A stretch of DNA of 31,833 nucleotides from Plantago elongata. Lineage: Eukaryota > Streptophyta > Magnoliopsida > Lamiales > Plantaginaceae. Every line of letters begins with the position of its first letter. The stretch's first letter is position 1. A program made the translations under genes and the position numbers. The stretch lies in NCBI GenBank assembly GCA_036897095.1, contig JAYMSP010001459.1, positions 1 to 31,833 on the forward strand. Direction: 5' to 3'. Below are positions 20,446 to 31,833 of the stretch, one piece after another. A model generated the notes under the pieces. The model saw only the letters and a program-made list of their open reading frames with translations, searched no databases and was not told the DNA's origin.

Positions 20446-23248
20446 TGTAACGCCCCGAAAATTTTAAAGTAATTTTTTAAAAGATAAGGACGTTAAAATC
20501 GATAATATAAATACACTTTAAAAACTTTAAAAAGTCAATACTAGATCGGCTTTACAAAATAGATTATTTTCAAAAGCAACGGCTAAAACTTTTAGATGAG
20601 CCCACAAGCCAATAAGAACTAACAAGGAACCGATGAGTTTAACCAAAAATGTTCCAAAAAGACCAACTTAATACAGACAATCCCACAGTACATAAAGAAC
20701 AATCCCCCCCTCCCCAAATCTATGTTGCTGAACACCTAAGTCTTTGAGGCATCCTGAATGATAGTATCTACAAGAAGTGAACAAATCAAATGTGAAAAAA
20801 ATCTCAGTGGTGTTCAGTGCTAAGTGACTTTGCAGTAAGAAATACGAAGCAGTTTCTGTTTGTAAATGAATCAACGAAGCAGTTTTTCTTTTCAAGGAAA
20901 TCAAGTAAAATCAATGAATAAGGCACATACCAGGAACAATAAATCAACGGTGCAGTTATCTTTATAACCCCAACCCAAGCCCTTATAACTTCAGACATAT
21001 TGCAAACGAGGAACGAGGCGAATACCCTGCCATGGTACATGGGTGGTACACTACTACTCCCAAAGACCTCGACGACTTCTGCCTCGCATCTTGGGATAGT
21101 AAGCAGAGGCACCTTATGGACAACTCGACAGACACAACTGCCCAAGTATGCCCAATCGGGAACCCCCACCAAATTGTGCATAAAAGAGGCGAGGCAATTC
21201 GAGTAAATCGAATAAATGAGGCAAATTTAGTAAACGAAGTCAACAACCAGTAACGAGTAAACGAGGCAAAAAATCAGTAAACGAAGCCAATAATCAGTAA
21301 ACGGATATCATTTTCTTTTGAGCCAAAATCTTTAATGCAATTTTCAGGATTTAATTTTCATGAAACTTTCACAAACTTTGAGATGCAATACTATATGTAT
21401 ACTTATATAGGTTTTCAAAATAACTTCTTGTAGCTGGACAAATATTTACATATAATAGTTTTGAGTAGAACACTCACCTCGGATGACCTCGTAAACTAAG
21501 CAACCCGTAAATTCAGATAAAAGATATACTACTTAAGATTTACGCAGAAATAAGTAATGACACCCTTAAACCCTTATAAACAATCATAAGCAAGTAAAAT
21601 CAACTAGGCATATACACATAATTACTCAGTAAAAGGTAACATACCCTGCACACCAGGTTACATATGATTAAAAGTCAAACCAATTAAATGGAAATTATAA
21701 GCCACGATGTCAATCAGATAGCAACAAGTAACTCAACCTATCCAAGTTAGACAACCCACGTCTAAAGCCTAACAACAGACCAATACAACAAGCTAATCAA
21801 TTGAAAGTTTCCATTAAATCATAATAATCACCCAGTAACATACGCAAACTGAATCAAGTAAAGAGGAAGCGGGAGAAAAGGAATCCAACAAAACTAATCA
21901 ATCAGAAAACAACACGACAACTGCTACTACTCTTCTAACTCGAACAACAATCATGTCCAATGGAAGTCATCAAGTGAAAGAATCAACCAAGTAAAACATA
22001 TACTCATCAATAACCATACACATACATAATACGACACCAACCGAACCAGCAAATTCGACTACAACCCCATAAATCATGACAAGAACTACCAACCAAGTAA
22101 CAATCGCTAAACTACATATAGTCAAACTACTAATTACCCAATTAAGCAACGTCATCTTGTTACCTAACTAGCAGCTCAATTCAATAGCTGAAAATGAAAC
22201 TGTAAAGCAAAAACGAAGCAGGTGGAATGTTCTCAACCACAACATAACATTTAACACAAGGATGAAATCGGAGTAGAAGAACACACAAGCACATACTGAC
22301 CAATTTCGAGATACAACAAAGCAGAAGACAAATAACAATTCAATATACACTTACTCCAAACTCGACAGTCATCACACAACACGAACCCAGAGCAGCAACC
22401 AGACACACAAACCACACCACAAGACTCGACTTTGTGCATGATCGAAAAAGGGCAGACTAGCGTAATAAAAAGGAAAGAAATAGAGGACCCGAGAATTGAA
22501 CAGATGGGAAGTAATTTCAATTCGAATTCAAACCAGAAACGAGAAAATTAAAACAAACACCCAACCCAAATTAAATCAGAAAGGAAAAATGCTTACAAGA
22601 AGCGAATTGAAGTCGAGTAAGAATGAGGACAAACAGATGTACGAATTGAAACTCCGCCAAACTTGCAACCGACGCTAAGAGAGACGATGATGAATCATAA
22701 CAAGAAGACGGACAAAGGTAATAAGATTCGAGCTACAAAGACTTACTGAACGAATTGAAACTAGACGAGTTGGAAAAGCTCGATGAGGAAGGATCAACTT
22801 CTTGCTGGAAATAGAACCGAGTTGGGCGAATCAGAACTGGTGATGATTAAAGTGAGGCGATCCGACTTGAGAGAATGGGCAGGTGGCTGGAGGTCGAAGG
22901 TGGAGACAGAGGCGGTCGCGGTGGTGGATAGAATGGTGATGAAAGAGAGGCGTCGTGGACTGGTGGCTAACGACAGTGAGGACGGAGGAGAGGGAGTCCG
23001 AATTGGAGGCGGCAGTGGTGGATTCGAAGGCGATGATGAGGGAGGAGTCACAAATGGTGGTGGATGTGGCTGGGCAGTGGAGGACCCAGTGAGGTGGGAG
23101 CCGGGTCCAGTTGATCGGGGTTTGACGTGATTGGTAGTGGAAGACGATGAGCAGTGGTGGTGGTGGTAGAACGAGCGATGATGGTGGTGGTGGAACGAGG
23201 TGATGATGGGAATTAAAATAAGGAGGGACGAAAATTTGAGGTTTTACA
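20446..23248. mobile_element. Solo LTR, 2.8 kb, probably Ty3/Gypsy
   Basis: The left end TGTAACGCCCCGAAAATTTT and the right end GAAAATTTGAGGTTTTACA form the imperfect TG...CA inverted ends of plant Gypsy LTRs. ATAT flanks both sides (20442-20445 and 23249-23252); if the last A is shared the duplication is AATAT, 5 bases. There is no second LTR, primer-binding site or polyprotein inside, so it is a solo LTR left by recombination. An LTR of this length would suit chromoviruses of the Tekay/Del kind. The GA-rich open frame at 22783-23130 is low-complexity LTR sequence and not a gene. Words such as GTAAACGAGGCAAA and GTAAACGAAGCCAA near 21250-21300 form small internal repeats. Confidence 0.68.
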
Positions 23249-23252
23249 ATAT

Positions 23253-26200
23253 AAATTAGCCTTATGTCTAAAAGAGTATGTATCGAACTTGTAAAAACGA
23301 ACTACGAAAAATAATTGGTTACATATACTGATATATATGTGGTTAAACAAACCGATGATTGATCTTAAAGTATCATATATTTGAAAAAACAGATCTAGTT
23401 GTTAATAGATCTGAAACAAGCTTCCCTACAATATGTATCATGTATGTTACTGTTGGGATTTTTAATTAAAGTGTGTTAAGTGTCTTTAATTACTCAATTC
23501 AGATTTAAGATGAATGAGAAATTAACACACAAATAGACCGCTTGCAATTATTAATGCGAAGGTGTTCGGAATGAAGTTGCGATAAATTTTGACAAATTAA
23601 ATGTAAATATATAGATAAAAAGGTATGGAAGAAGAGGCTTGAACTTGGTGCCTTATGGAACACCTTAGAAGGTTGTTGAATCAATGAAATGTAAAATAGC
23701 AAAAAGTTGAGACTCTTGGGGCTAGAAATTGCAACCCGCTAATTGACAAGGTCATGACTTTGAAATTGAGCCATGCAACTATTGTGAAGAGATGTTGAAC
23801 TTATTCGGTTATGTCCTTTCGGGTGCAAAGAGTTGTGATCAAATAATTACATCTTTTCCTTGAAATTTTTTAATATCTATATATAGGGCTCCCCTATTTC
23901 ATTTTCTTTATCCCAATGCACATATTCTTTTCTAGGAGAATGGTGGAGGATCCCCGAGAGAATATCCTTTACGGATTTCAAGTCCTAAATAACTTGTGAA
24001 GTTTGGAGGATGTTGAATATGAATTTCCTTTGGAAATTTCTAACCGTATAACAGGATAAAGAAGTATAAAATAGAGTTGCTACTTTTATACGTAGTGGGT
24101 GTTGGATGTTCTTCAGTTATATTTCCATATTGTACTAATTCGTCGGAATTAGTGGTCAGTGCTAGAACTCTAATTCATCAATGTTGTTCTATATTGAGAG
24201 ACTGTTTGTTATGTAAACCGTGAGCACCAGAACGGGACAAATAAAGTCTTACGGACCGAGGGCCACCCTCTGCTTAACAGTATAAATATTGTTTTTTTTT
24301 TTTTTGTGTTGTGTTCCAGACTACCCACTCGCTGGTATTTACGAAAGATAACCAACCATTACAAATTTCAAAAATTTATGTTTATGAAGAGGAAATGACA
24401 ACCCTAGCTAGCAAGGATTCTACGATATTGTATTGAAAAAAGAACTCATAATAAATTGATAATTTAGTGAAGTTGCCTAGCTTATAAGTTAACGGAAAAG
24501 CTCGTAAGACTTTAAGGTTCTAGGCACATTCATTCAAGTGAAAATGTGGAAGCATATCAATTAACTACAATTTCATGCACTAATCAACTTATGTTACAGA
24601 GTAATGGTTATAGGAAAAGTTGAGAAACGTATATATCATCATCACTAACAAGACTGTCATGACTCATGAGATATGTCCTTATAATCAATCTTGTTTATGA
24701 AAAGCATGTACAGATCGAGAGTAATTAACATGATTATATATAGAGAAATAAAACAATCAACAGAAACTTAATTAAGTAATACGCAAAACCCTTATAACTA
24801 TAGGATAGGATAAGGATGTAACGAACATTCGGACCATGATGCTTCCATTCCCCGGGCCGGAAAGATCAGAGCAGATTCGAAGAAGAACAGAATAGCCATC
24901 TTGCTAACAACTAGCTAGATCCACATCCACTAGCTAGCTTTATCCCATCAACGACCAGCTGGTGCGCCGCGTAGAAGAGAGATTAAGGTTGGTGGCTAGC
25001 TAGGGTTTTCTTCTTCTTCGGGGGACTTCTTCTTCTAGGAAAATATATTGCTTAGTGTGAGTTTCGTTCATTCTTATGTCTCTTTTTCTTCTTTTTTGAG
25101 GTTGGACATGGAATTAGTACTAGGAGGGTCATGGGAGGATGATGAAAGTGAGGAAGGTCTTGTAATGATGGGATATTGTTGGTGATGATGCTGTTTGAGG
25201 AGGACACCGTTATTGCGGTTTGTCGGTTAAATTGCCTTGGGCAGGTAAAGTATATACTATCTCTCCGACCTATATACCTAATAACTATGGTCTATGAGGA
25301 AATAAGTCCGAACTCAATTTCTCAAATTTTCACTTTTCATTTAGTTGATTTTAAATTTAATTTTTAATTTAGAGAGGTTTTATACTTATATCCGGTATGA
25401 TTTTAAAATAATAATCAGGTTGTTTGGATGAATTGAAACAATTCAACTGGAGTTAAAGTTTTTTTTACATAAAATTAAACAATTGAAGTTCTAATTCAAA
25501 AAGTTCAAATGTATCTCCTACTTTATTTATCATCTTTCATACTCTATTCATAATTTCATACTATTTCATACTTTACTTATTCTCTTCACTAATTTATTCT
25601 CATTTTTCATACTTTTTCTTTTTTTAAATCATGTGCTCAAACCAACGGGGAAGTTGGTTCGGAGGGGTTTGATTTTTCTTGCTTTTATATAACAAACTTT
25701 TAATCAAATATGCAAGGGAAAAATCAAAAAATGGAACTGGTAAATGAATAGCGCAAGTATAACTTGCTTTTTATAAACTCTGACTAGCAAAATTAGTTGA
25801 TCATGTATTTGATAAGCTACTTGATTATGTGGCTGACTAATTATTTTAGGTAACAAATTTTAATATAAGTATCTAGAAAATGAGTAAATATATTAAAAGA
25901 GAAGATTTTTCTATATATTATAAAAATTCGATTTATGTAATAAAAAATCGATCAGAAACATTAAACTGGTTTGTATCTTTTGATATAAATACTTAAATAA
26001 ACAATTCACACTCACAGAATTCGCATAACCAACTATCTTACTCTCTCTACAAAAGCTCTAGTGAGAGAAATATCTACCGTTCTCTTAATTCTTTCGCCGG
26101 AGCCATCCCGGAACAATCATCCACTGAAAAACTATGGTACTACAATCAAATCAGCGTTCATTCTCTTTCCCTCTATCTCTCACGTGCCGTTTCGCCGAAT

Positions 26201-26296
26201 TTTTACCGGATCTTACCAGATTTCGATCGAATTTTCAGATCTAGTTGCTAAAGACTCAAATCTACAAATTCATCTTGCTTTTTTTTTTGTTAGAAT
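23253..26296. other. Gene-poor region with possible LTR and gene relics
   Basis: TGTTGGGATTTTTAATTAAA at 23451 looks like the start of a Copia LTR, but I found neither its end nor a duplication. T14 lies at 24292-24305. The stretch 24840-25260 has higher GC content and TTC/GAA-rich, gene-like composition, but no frame I can identify. From 25380 to 26000 it is AT-rich. The stretch 26030-26290 resembles a gene leader (CTCTCTCTAC, TTCGCCGGAGCC) leading into the tandem repeats. Confidence 0.3.
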
Positions 26297-27310
26297 CTCA
26301 TTTGGAAGTGAAATTTGACCTTTTATTTTCGTTTTTGATAATTTTACATTATAATATTTTTAGATCTGAAACCAGATCTGGTTTCAGATCTGAAAATTCG
26401 TACAATGAAAATTGAATTTGTTATCTGGTGTTTTGTTATGGTTTTGAGAGTTGGTGTTATAGTTGTAAGTATCATTGTTACGGTTTTAGCTGGTTGTTGA
26501 ATGTTCAGTTTGTTGTTGTTTTAGGGCATATGTTATAGTTTTAAGACCTATTATTCTCATTTGGAAGTGAAATTTAACTTTTTACGTTTTAATTTTTCGT
26601 TTATAAATATGTTCTGGTATTTTCAGATATGGTAGCAGATTTAGTTTCAGATCTGAAAATTCCTACAATGAAAATCAAATCATGTTATATGGTGTTTTAT
26701 TATAGTTTTAAAAGTTTGTATTATAGTTATAAGCATCATTGTTATGATTTTAGCTGCTTGTTGAATGTTTCAGTCTATTATTGTTTACCTCATTTATTAT
26801 AGTTTCAATACCTATTATTGTAATTTTAAGCAGCAACATTATTGTTTTTAACCTCTATTGCAATATTTATGTTTTAATTTTTTTTATAAATGTTTTGTTA
26901 TTGTTTTATGGACATTGTTATGATTTTATTCATAAATTTGACTGTTTTTATCTTGTGTTGCTTGTTATCATTTTCAAATGCATTGTTATAGTTGTAAGAT
27001 GAATTGGTATGATGTTTTAGTATTAATACTACTATATTTAGCTTGTTGAATATTTCTGCATGTTATTGATTTTATCGCATATATAATAGTTTTAAGACCT
27101 ATTGTTCTAGTTTTAAACATCAACATTAGTCTTTTAGCTTTGAAGATGTATTCATTGTTTGATTTTTTTTGTAAATTTTTCGTTATAATTTTAAGAGGCA
27201 CTTTTATAGTTTTTTTTGTATCAATGTTTTCGTTTTAGTTTGTGTTGTACTTTCCTACTATGTCATAGTTTTAAGATGTACCGTTTTGGTTATAAGCATC
27301 AATGTTACCG
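26297..27310. repeat. Degenerate tandem array, units of about 260-285 bp
   Basis: CTCATTTGGAAGTGAAATTT occurs at 26297 and again at 26556. TTTCAGATCTGAAAATTC occurs at 26382 and 26645. GCTTGTTGAATRTTTC-type words occur near 26492, 26756 and 27041, each followed by TTATAGTTTYAAKACCTATT. The step is about 260 for the first two units and about 285 for the third; a fourth partial unit is very worn. AT content is high, and the short open frames inside are chance. Confidence 0.7.
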
Positions 27311-27533
27311 ATTTTTTTCCTTTAAACAAATTAAAGTTATTTCCTTCCAATCTGTTAAGTACATGCCGATCCAGAGATCCAGTCAAATATTCAAAAAGAA
27401 GCTAAATGACTAGGAGAAACAAGAAAAACTCTATGGTATCATGCTAACATAAGACTCGCATAATGCTCTCAAACTGGGTCAAGCCACATTCTATTAATTA
27501 AGACATCTATTAATGTTAGTCTCTAGATGCAGG

Positions 27534-30022
27534 TTAGCAGGTTTCTGCTGAAAGTGAATTTCTCTCCATCCAAATTGCATATATTGTCTGTGTGAAGGCA
27601 CTTTTTAGGAGCTTGGCCTTCCAGTTTTTCCCTCCAAAGCGGCGGCATAAGACGGTGAGTTCTTTGGTCCAACCGTGTGGGGTACGGGTAATTTGCAGCC
27701 ATTTCATCACCTGATGCCAAATCTCATTTGTATAAGTACCCTCAAAGAATAAGTGATGATGGGTCTCTACTTGTGGGCAAAACATGCAGGTGGGGGATAT
27801 GCCAGGATCCCAACGTCGTATACTGTCCCGGGTTGCCAAGCGCTCATGTAAAGCCATCCAAGTGCAAAACAAAGCCCGGGGTCGTGTTTTATTTCCAAAC
27901 CAAAACTTCTTTCATGTGACATCTTGATTTTCCCCTCGAATCTCCTTATATAATAATATGGTGGGAAAGTGCGGGGCCAAGAGGGCCATCACCCATATGC
28001 TAGACGATTGCACTAGTGCACGGGCCTTCATAATAGCTTTCATAATCCAAGAACAATTCCTCGTTATCGTTGCTTCCATGACATCCTGCTCCTTTATATA
28101 ATAACAATGTATCCATTTCACTCATAACTTGTCAGCTTTGGTGCATAAGTTCCACAGTAATTTAGCAATGGTGCACTTATTCCAATCAACAAGCGAAGTC
28201 AAATTCAGGCCACCCTTATTCTCCTCATCATAGACTTTACCCCAAGCAACAAGGGATTTTCTGGTGATAGCATCAGTATTACTCCACATGAAGGAGCGAC
28301 AGATGGCTTCAATGCGTTTAAGGACATCAGAAGGCAGATGGAAGACTTGCATCCAGTAATTGGTCATAGCATGTAGTACACTGCGAATAAGTTGGAATTT
28401 ACCAGCATAGCTTAAAAGCTTCGAAGTCCAATGCCGAATACGGGAGGTGATTCGGTCTATCAAAGATTGGCAGTCTCGAATGGCTAGATTGCGTGAATAA
28501 AGAGGTACTCCGAAGTACTTTATAGGTAGCTTGCCAAGCTTAAAACCAGTCATGTGCCCGATTTCATCTTTAACTGTTCGAGAAACCTCACCAAGGAAAA
28601 TCTGGCATTTGCCAGGGTTTGCGGAGAGGCCAATGGAGGCCGAGAATTCACAACAATGGGAGAGTAGTAGCTCAATGGATCGGCGATCTCCACGTAAAAA
28701 GACGAGAAGGTCCTCGGCAAAGCACATGTTTGTTATGCTCAACTCTTCACATAGTGGATGGAAATTGTAATCTGGATCCCTTTTGAGGAGGCCAAGAACT
28801 CGGTGCAAGTATTCCATCCTAATAACAAACAATAGCGGGGACATAGGGTCTCCCTATCGGAGGCCCCGCTTAGATTTTAAGAGATTTGAATGAGTGCCAT
28901 TAATAGCGTAACGATAGGAGACAATCCTCACACATCTCATAATCCAAGTCACAAATAGAGTCGGGAATCCCAACTCTTCCAAGATCGCTTGTAATGCCCT
29001 CCATTCTACAGTGTCAAAAGCTTTCTGTAGGTCCATCTGAATCATACAACGCGGAGAGATATTTTTGCATTCATAGTCACGAACAAGTTCGCTAGCCAGG
29101 AAGATATTATCATGGATGACCTTGCCTGGTAAGAACGCAAATTGGCTCCCATCAACAACATAGTTAATTACCCGGCTCAATCTTCTGGATATTATTTTGG
29201 AGATGATCTTATAGGTTGTGGAGTAACAAGAAATCGATCTCATCTCTTTCGTAGTGCAAGCGCTAGTAGATTTGGGGATGAGTGTGACCAAGGTACAATT
29301 CGCCGCGGCATACAGCTGGTTCGATTGGAAGAAATCCAAGACGAGTCGAATGACATCACCCTTGATTATTTGCCAGGTAGACTTAAAATCTTTTGCATTG
29401 TAACCATCAATACTTGGAGCCTTGTTGTCACCTATGTCACTGAGAGCTTCCCAAATTTCTTTCTCTATTACAAGAGCCAGCAGATCGAGTCGCTCTTCTC
29501 GGCTAAGATGCTTGCCCGATCGAAGAGCATCAATGTTTACGCACGGGAGTTGGCGGGCAGCAGTACCAACGAGATCCCCATAGAAGCGGAGTACCTCACT
29601 TTCCAGGTCGTTCGGGGAGGTCAAAGTTCGACCATCAGATTGATCAGCTTCGAGAGCCCCACTTTACGGGTTTTTTCACGGACTATGGCGTCGAAGTATT
29701 TCCATCCCCGGTGCGAAGCCAGTGGACTTTGGCTTTTTGTGCAGCAATCATCTCATCCATTTCGTTCCACTTGATCACATACTCAGTGTATTGTTTAACT
29801 TGCTGGATCAGCACCACATTAAAAGCGGTCCTGTAGTAGCTCATACTAAGCCCGAGAGGCCTCAAAATTTCGAGTTGTGCCTAGTGGTGTCGCTGTAACA
29901 ATTGTAGTTTCCGCCATATGATATACATGGGCTGTCCATAAACATCGTGGTTCCAAACGGATTGCACAGTAGCAAGGAATACATCATGCGATACTAGGCT
30001 ATTCATAAAGTGAATCTGTCGA
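27534..30022 (-). pseudogene. L1-type LINE, reverse transcriptase part, inactivated
   Basis: The minus strand keeps the order of a plant non-LTR retrotransposon ORF2 downstream of its endonuclease: KVHWLRTGDGNT (about 29700); reverse transcriptase motifs ANCTLVTLIPKS, GSQFAFLPGKVIHDNIFLAS and QMDLQKAFDTVEWRAL (29000-29330); SKRGLR-stop-GDPMSPLLF (28854-28870); CFAEDLLVF (28720); the region KLPIKYFGVPLYSRNL; and a zinc-binding RNase H-side domain with CMFC...HHHLFF (27770-27800). A TAG at 28854-28856 replaces the Gln of GLRQGDP. The catalytic pair ADD is AED. Several frameshifts break the frame. The 5' part including the endonuclease is missing, cut at 30023 by an LTR. The 3' end lies around 27330-27530, but no poly-A tail is clear. 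Confidence 0.88.
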
Positions 30023-31833
30023 TGTAAGATCCCGAAAAATTATTTTGGGACTGTCTACATAATTTTGTCCGAGTTTAAAAAATAAATGGACTCAAGTTAT
30101 TATACGAGATTTTACTTATCATTATTTTATAAATCGATAAATAAGAAGAGATTTATCGAGTGTATTGAATTGGACTTGGAAGACAAGTAGGCCCGATTAG
30201 TAGAAACCCCTTAGGGTTTATTTATGGGTTTATGATTTATTTTGGTGGATTGTTTTACTTCTTATTTCTTGCAGCTATTGCCACCATTCTTCACCTTCTT
30301 GTTTCTTAGTTCTCACCCATCGATACCACCATTCTTCACCTTCTTGTTTCTTGATTGATTTATATGGAGGGGATGATTGGTATTTGATTCGTGTAACCCT
30401 TTGGTGTATCCACAGGAGTTGCAAGCCAAGACCCATAAACATTTGTGATGAATAAGGCTCATGGGATTAAGTTCAAAGTGAAGGCGCCAGTTTCAAATGC
30501 AAAAGACAATTCAAATGGCGGGGACTAAATTGCAATTGGAGGAATCGTAACACGTCACAGAGTCGCGTTTCTATTTAGTTTCTATTTCAAATAACAGAGA
30601 GGTTTCCAGGTTTAATCCCAGCCGTTCGTGCCAAGGATGATCTGATGGCTCCTGAAACATTCATACATTGTCTTTGTTCTATTTCATTTGATTAGGTCAG
30701 GTTCAGTGAATGATTTATGAATGTTCTCTGATGCTTTCAATTTCGTACTGGTAGCCGTTGTCAGACAACGTAGTCGCTTATATATTTGTATTCAGCAGTT
30801 CTTGTTGATCATCTAATGAGAATTGTACCTAGTTTTAGCATTTCTCTCTCAATCGTCTTATCTTCTCCCATTTCGTCTAAATCTCCCTCCTTTATCATTC
30901 TCACTCACATATAATCAGTTATCATAACAAAGGGACGCAACACCCTTGCTTGGATTTGTAGTTTGGTTGAATTTCATGGAGTTTAGGAAGTTTTGGAATT
31001 CGCAGGGACTGTTTTGAGTTGTTTTAGAAAGTTTAAACCCCATATTTTGAGAATTTGACGTTGACAGGGACTGAATTGCAATTTAATTCATTCAACATCG
31101 TGTGTATTGGTTGAAATAGATTGACTGGATGAAACTCATTGTAACAGCGTGTATGATGCTGGTGGGGACTTGTGGTTGCATCCAAGAGGTCCTGAGTTCA
31201 AAAATTGTTTGTGATAGATTTTTCATTCTTTTATTCCAGCACAGAAAATTACCTTATTACCCCTGGACATATTAGAAGCATAAATTTACCTTCCACCACT
31301 TTTAAACCTATTTTCCTAGCTCCATAAATTATCATTTTGCCCTTATGACCGTACTTTACCCTTTTTGATCTATTAAATCCGTAGTAGATGTTATGCGGAG
31401 TTTGGGATTGTTCTTTGGATGGGTTGAGGTTTACGATGACTTTTGGTGGTTCGAGGTGCAAACTAATGGATGTTTTACGATGATTTGTGTGACTTGGATT
31501 CGTATCGACCTTGAGGTAAGGGGGTTTCCTTGACACTTTTGCTTCTATTTTATTGTTATTATATATATGTATCGTTTTATTGTTTGATAAATAACTTATG
31601 GTTATTATACCAAGTAATGAGCTTGGTATAATAGTCTTTTTTGAAAGGATCAAGTATGTGTACCCATAAATATTTTACTGTGATTGCAAAAGTGAAAAAG
31701 TTATTGTTTTGATATGTTCCAAGCAAACTGTATTTTGTATATGAAAAAGTATGATATATATGTATGCTTTGAAATATTCTGCTTGATCCGGGTAGAAGTG
31801 TCAATGAGGCTCTCCCTTACACCTCCCCCCCCC
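30023..31833 (+). mobile_element. Left part of an LTR retrotransposon LTR, running off the window
   Basis: TGTAAGATCCCGAAAAATTA at 30023 has the form of a plant Gypsy LTR start (TGTAACACCCCGAAA...). It begins exactly where LINE-like coding sequence stops. Downstream there is no polyprotein. Typical LTR words such as GGGACTAAATTGCAATT (30521) and its near copy GGGACTGAATTGCAATT (31067) occur. The right end is not in the window, so it may be a solo LTR or the LTR of a complete element. The open frame 31249-31653 on the minus strand is not like any protein I know and is probably chance. The window ends in a C run that may mark an assembly edge. Confidence 0.5.
30281..30352. repeat. 27-bp exact direct repeat inside the LTR
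   Basis: Positions 30281-30307 and 30326-30352 are identical over 27 bases (beginning CCACCATTCTTCACC). They are separated by 18 bases and form a local duplication within the presumed LTR. Confidence 0.85.

Noticed and set aside
22783..23130. 115-residue Gly/Glu/Arg-rich open frame, and its Pro/Ser-rich antisense frame
   Set aside because: Low-complexity GGTGGT/GAGG sequence inside the solo LTR keeps both strands open. There is no domain and no splice context.
24829..24853. Sequence resembling mature miR166 (TCGGACCA ... CTTC ... ATTCCCC)
   Set aside because: It has extra bases in the middle compared with the 21-nt miRNA, and I found no matching star strand or hairpin around it. Both ends match but the core does not, so a MIR166 gene is not supported.
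29142..29774. 210-residue plus-strand open frame
   Set aside because: It is the antisense shadow of the LINE reverse transcriptase, whose motifs read clearly on the minus strand.
31140..31210. tRNA-derived SINE head (A-box and B-box-like words)
   Set aside because: The B box is poor (GAGTTCAAAA) and no tail or target duplication is visible, so I could not separate it from LTR sequence.
31249..31653. 134-residue open frame on the minus strand
   Set aside because: No recognisable domain, AT-rich codon use, and it lies inside the presumed LTR. Length alone is not enough.

Overview
The window is nuclear DNA of a flowering plant, almost certainly a eudicot. It is AT-rich. Genes have many GT-AG introns with T-rich acceptors, there are plant-type transposable elements (Stowaway, a Cassandra-like 5S-bearing LTR, Copia gag, an L1-type LINE), and the protein families are typical of dicots. 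I cannot fix the genus; the order Lamiales is only a guess.

Layout. 1-2.1 kb: AT-rich intergenic DNA with a CGGATT-rich repeat. 2.1-7.0 kb (+): a complete seven-exon gene for a 523-residue secreted protein whose His/Glu/Cys spacing suggests a circularly permuted papain-like (YiiX/NlpC-P60-like) hydrolase. 7.3-7.6 kb: a MITE with an 11-bp target duplication. 8.4-12.8 kb (-): a tandem aldo-keto reductase (AKR4-type) cluster. It holds one apparently intact four-exon gene (11255-12782), one copy with a 7-bp frameshifting insertion (8379-9630) and, between them, a relic of exon 2 (about 11030-11153). A Stowaway MITE sits in the spacer. 14.35-14.59 kb (-): a small single-exon gene of a plant-specific lysine-rich family.

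From 14.9 kb onward I find no intact gene. This part holds a 37-bp-period minisatellite in a MITE-like element (15.0-15.4 kb), a roughly 860-bp fold-back element (16.6-17.4 kb), a decayed Copia gag with primer-binding site and LTR remnant on the minus strand (17.6-19.1 kb) interrupted by a Cassandra-like solo LTR (17.73-18.03 kb), a 2.8-kb solo LTR (20.45-23.25 kb), a degenerate tandem array of roughly 260-bp units (26.3-27.3 kb), a dead LINE (27.5-30.0 kb, -) and the start of another LTR that cuts the LINE (from 30.02 kb to the window end).

The genes do not look like one pathway. The AKR cluster is a local duplication undergoing birth and death. I see no CRISPR, operon or prokaryotic system. 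The most interesting items are the inferred catalytic triad of the secreted protein, the three-state AKR cluster and the nested retrotransposons.
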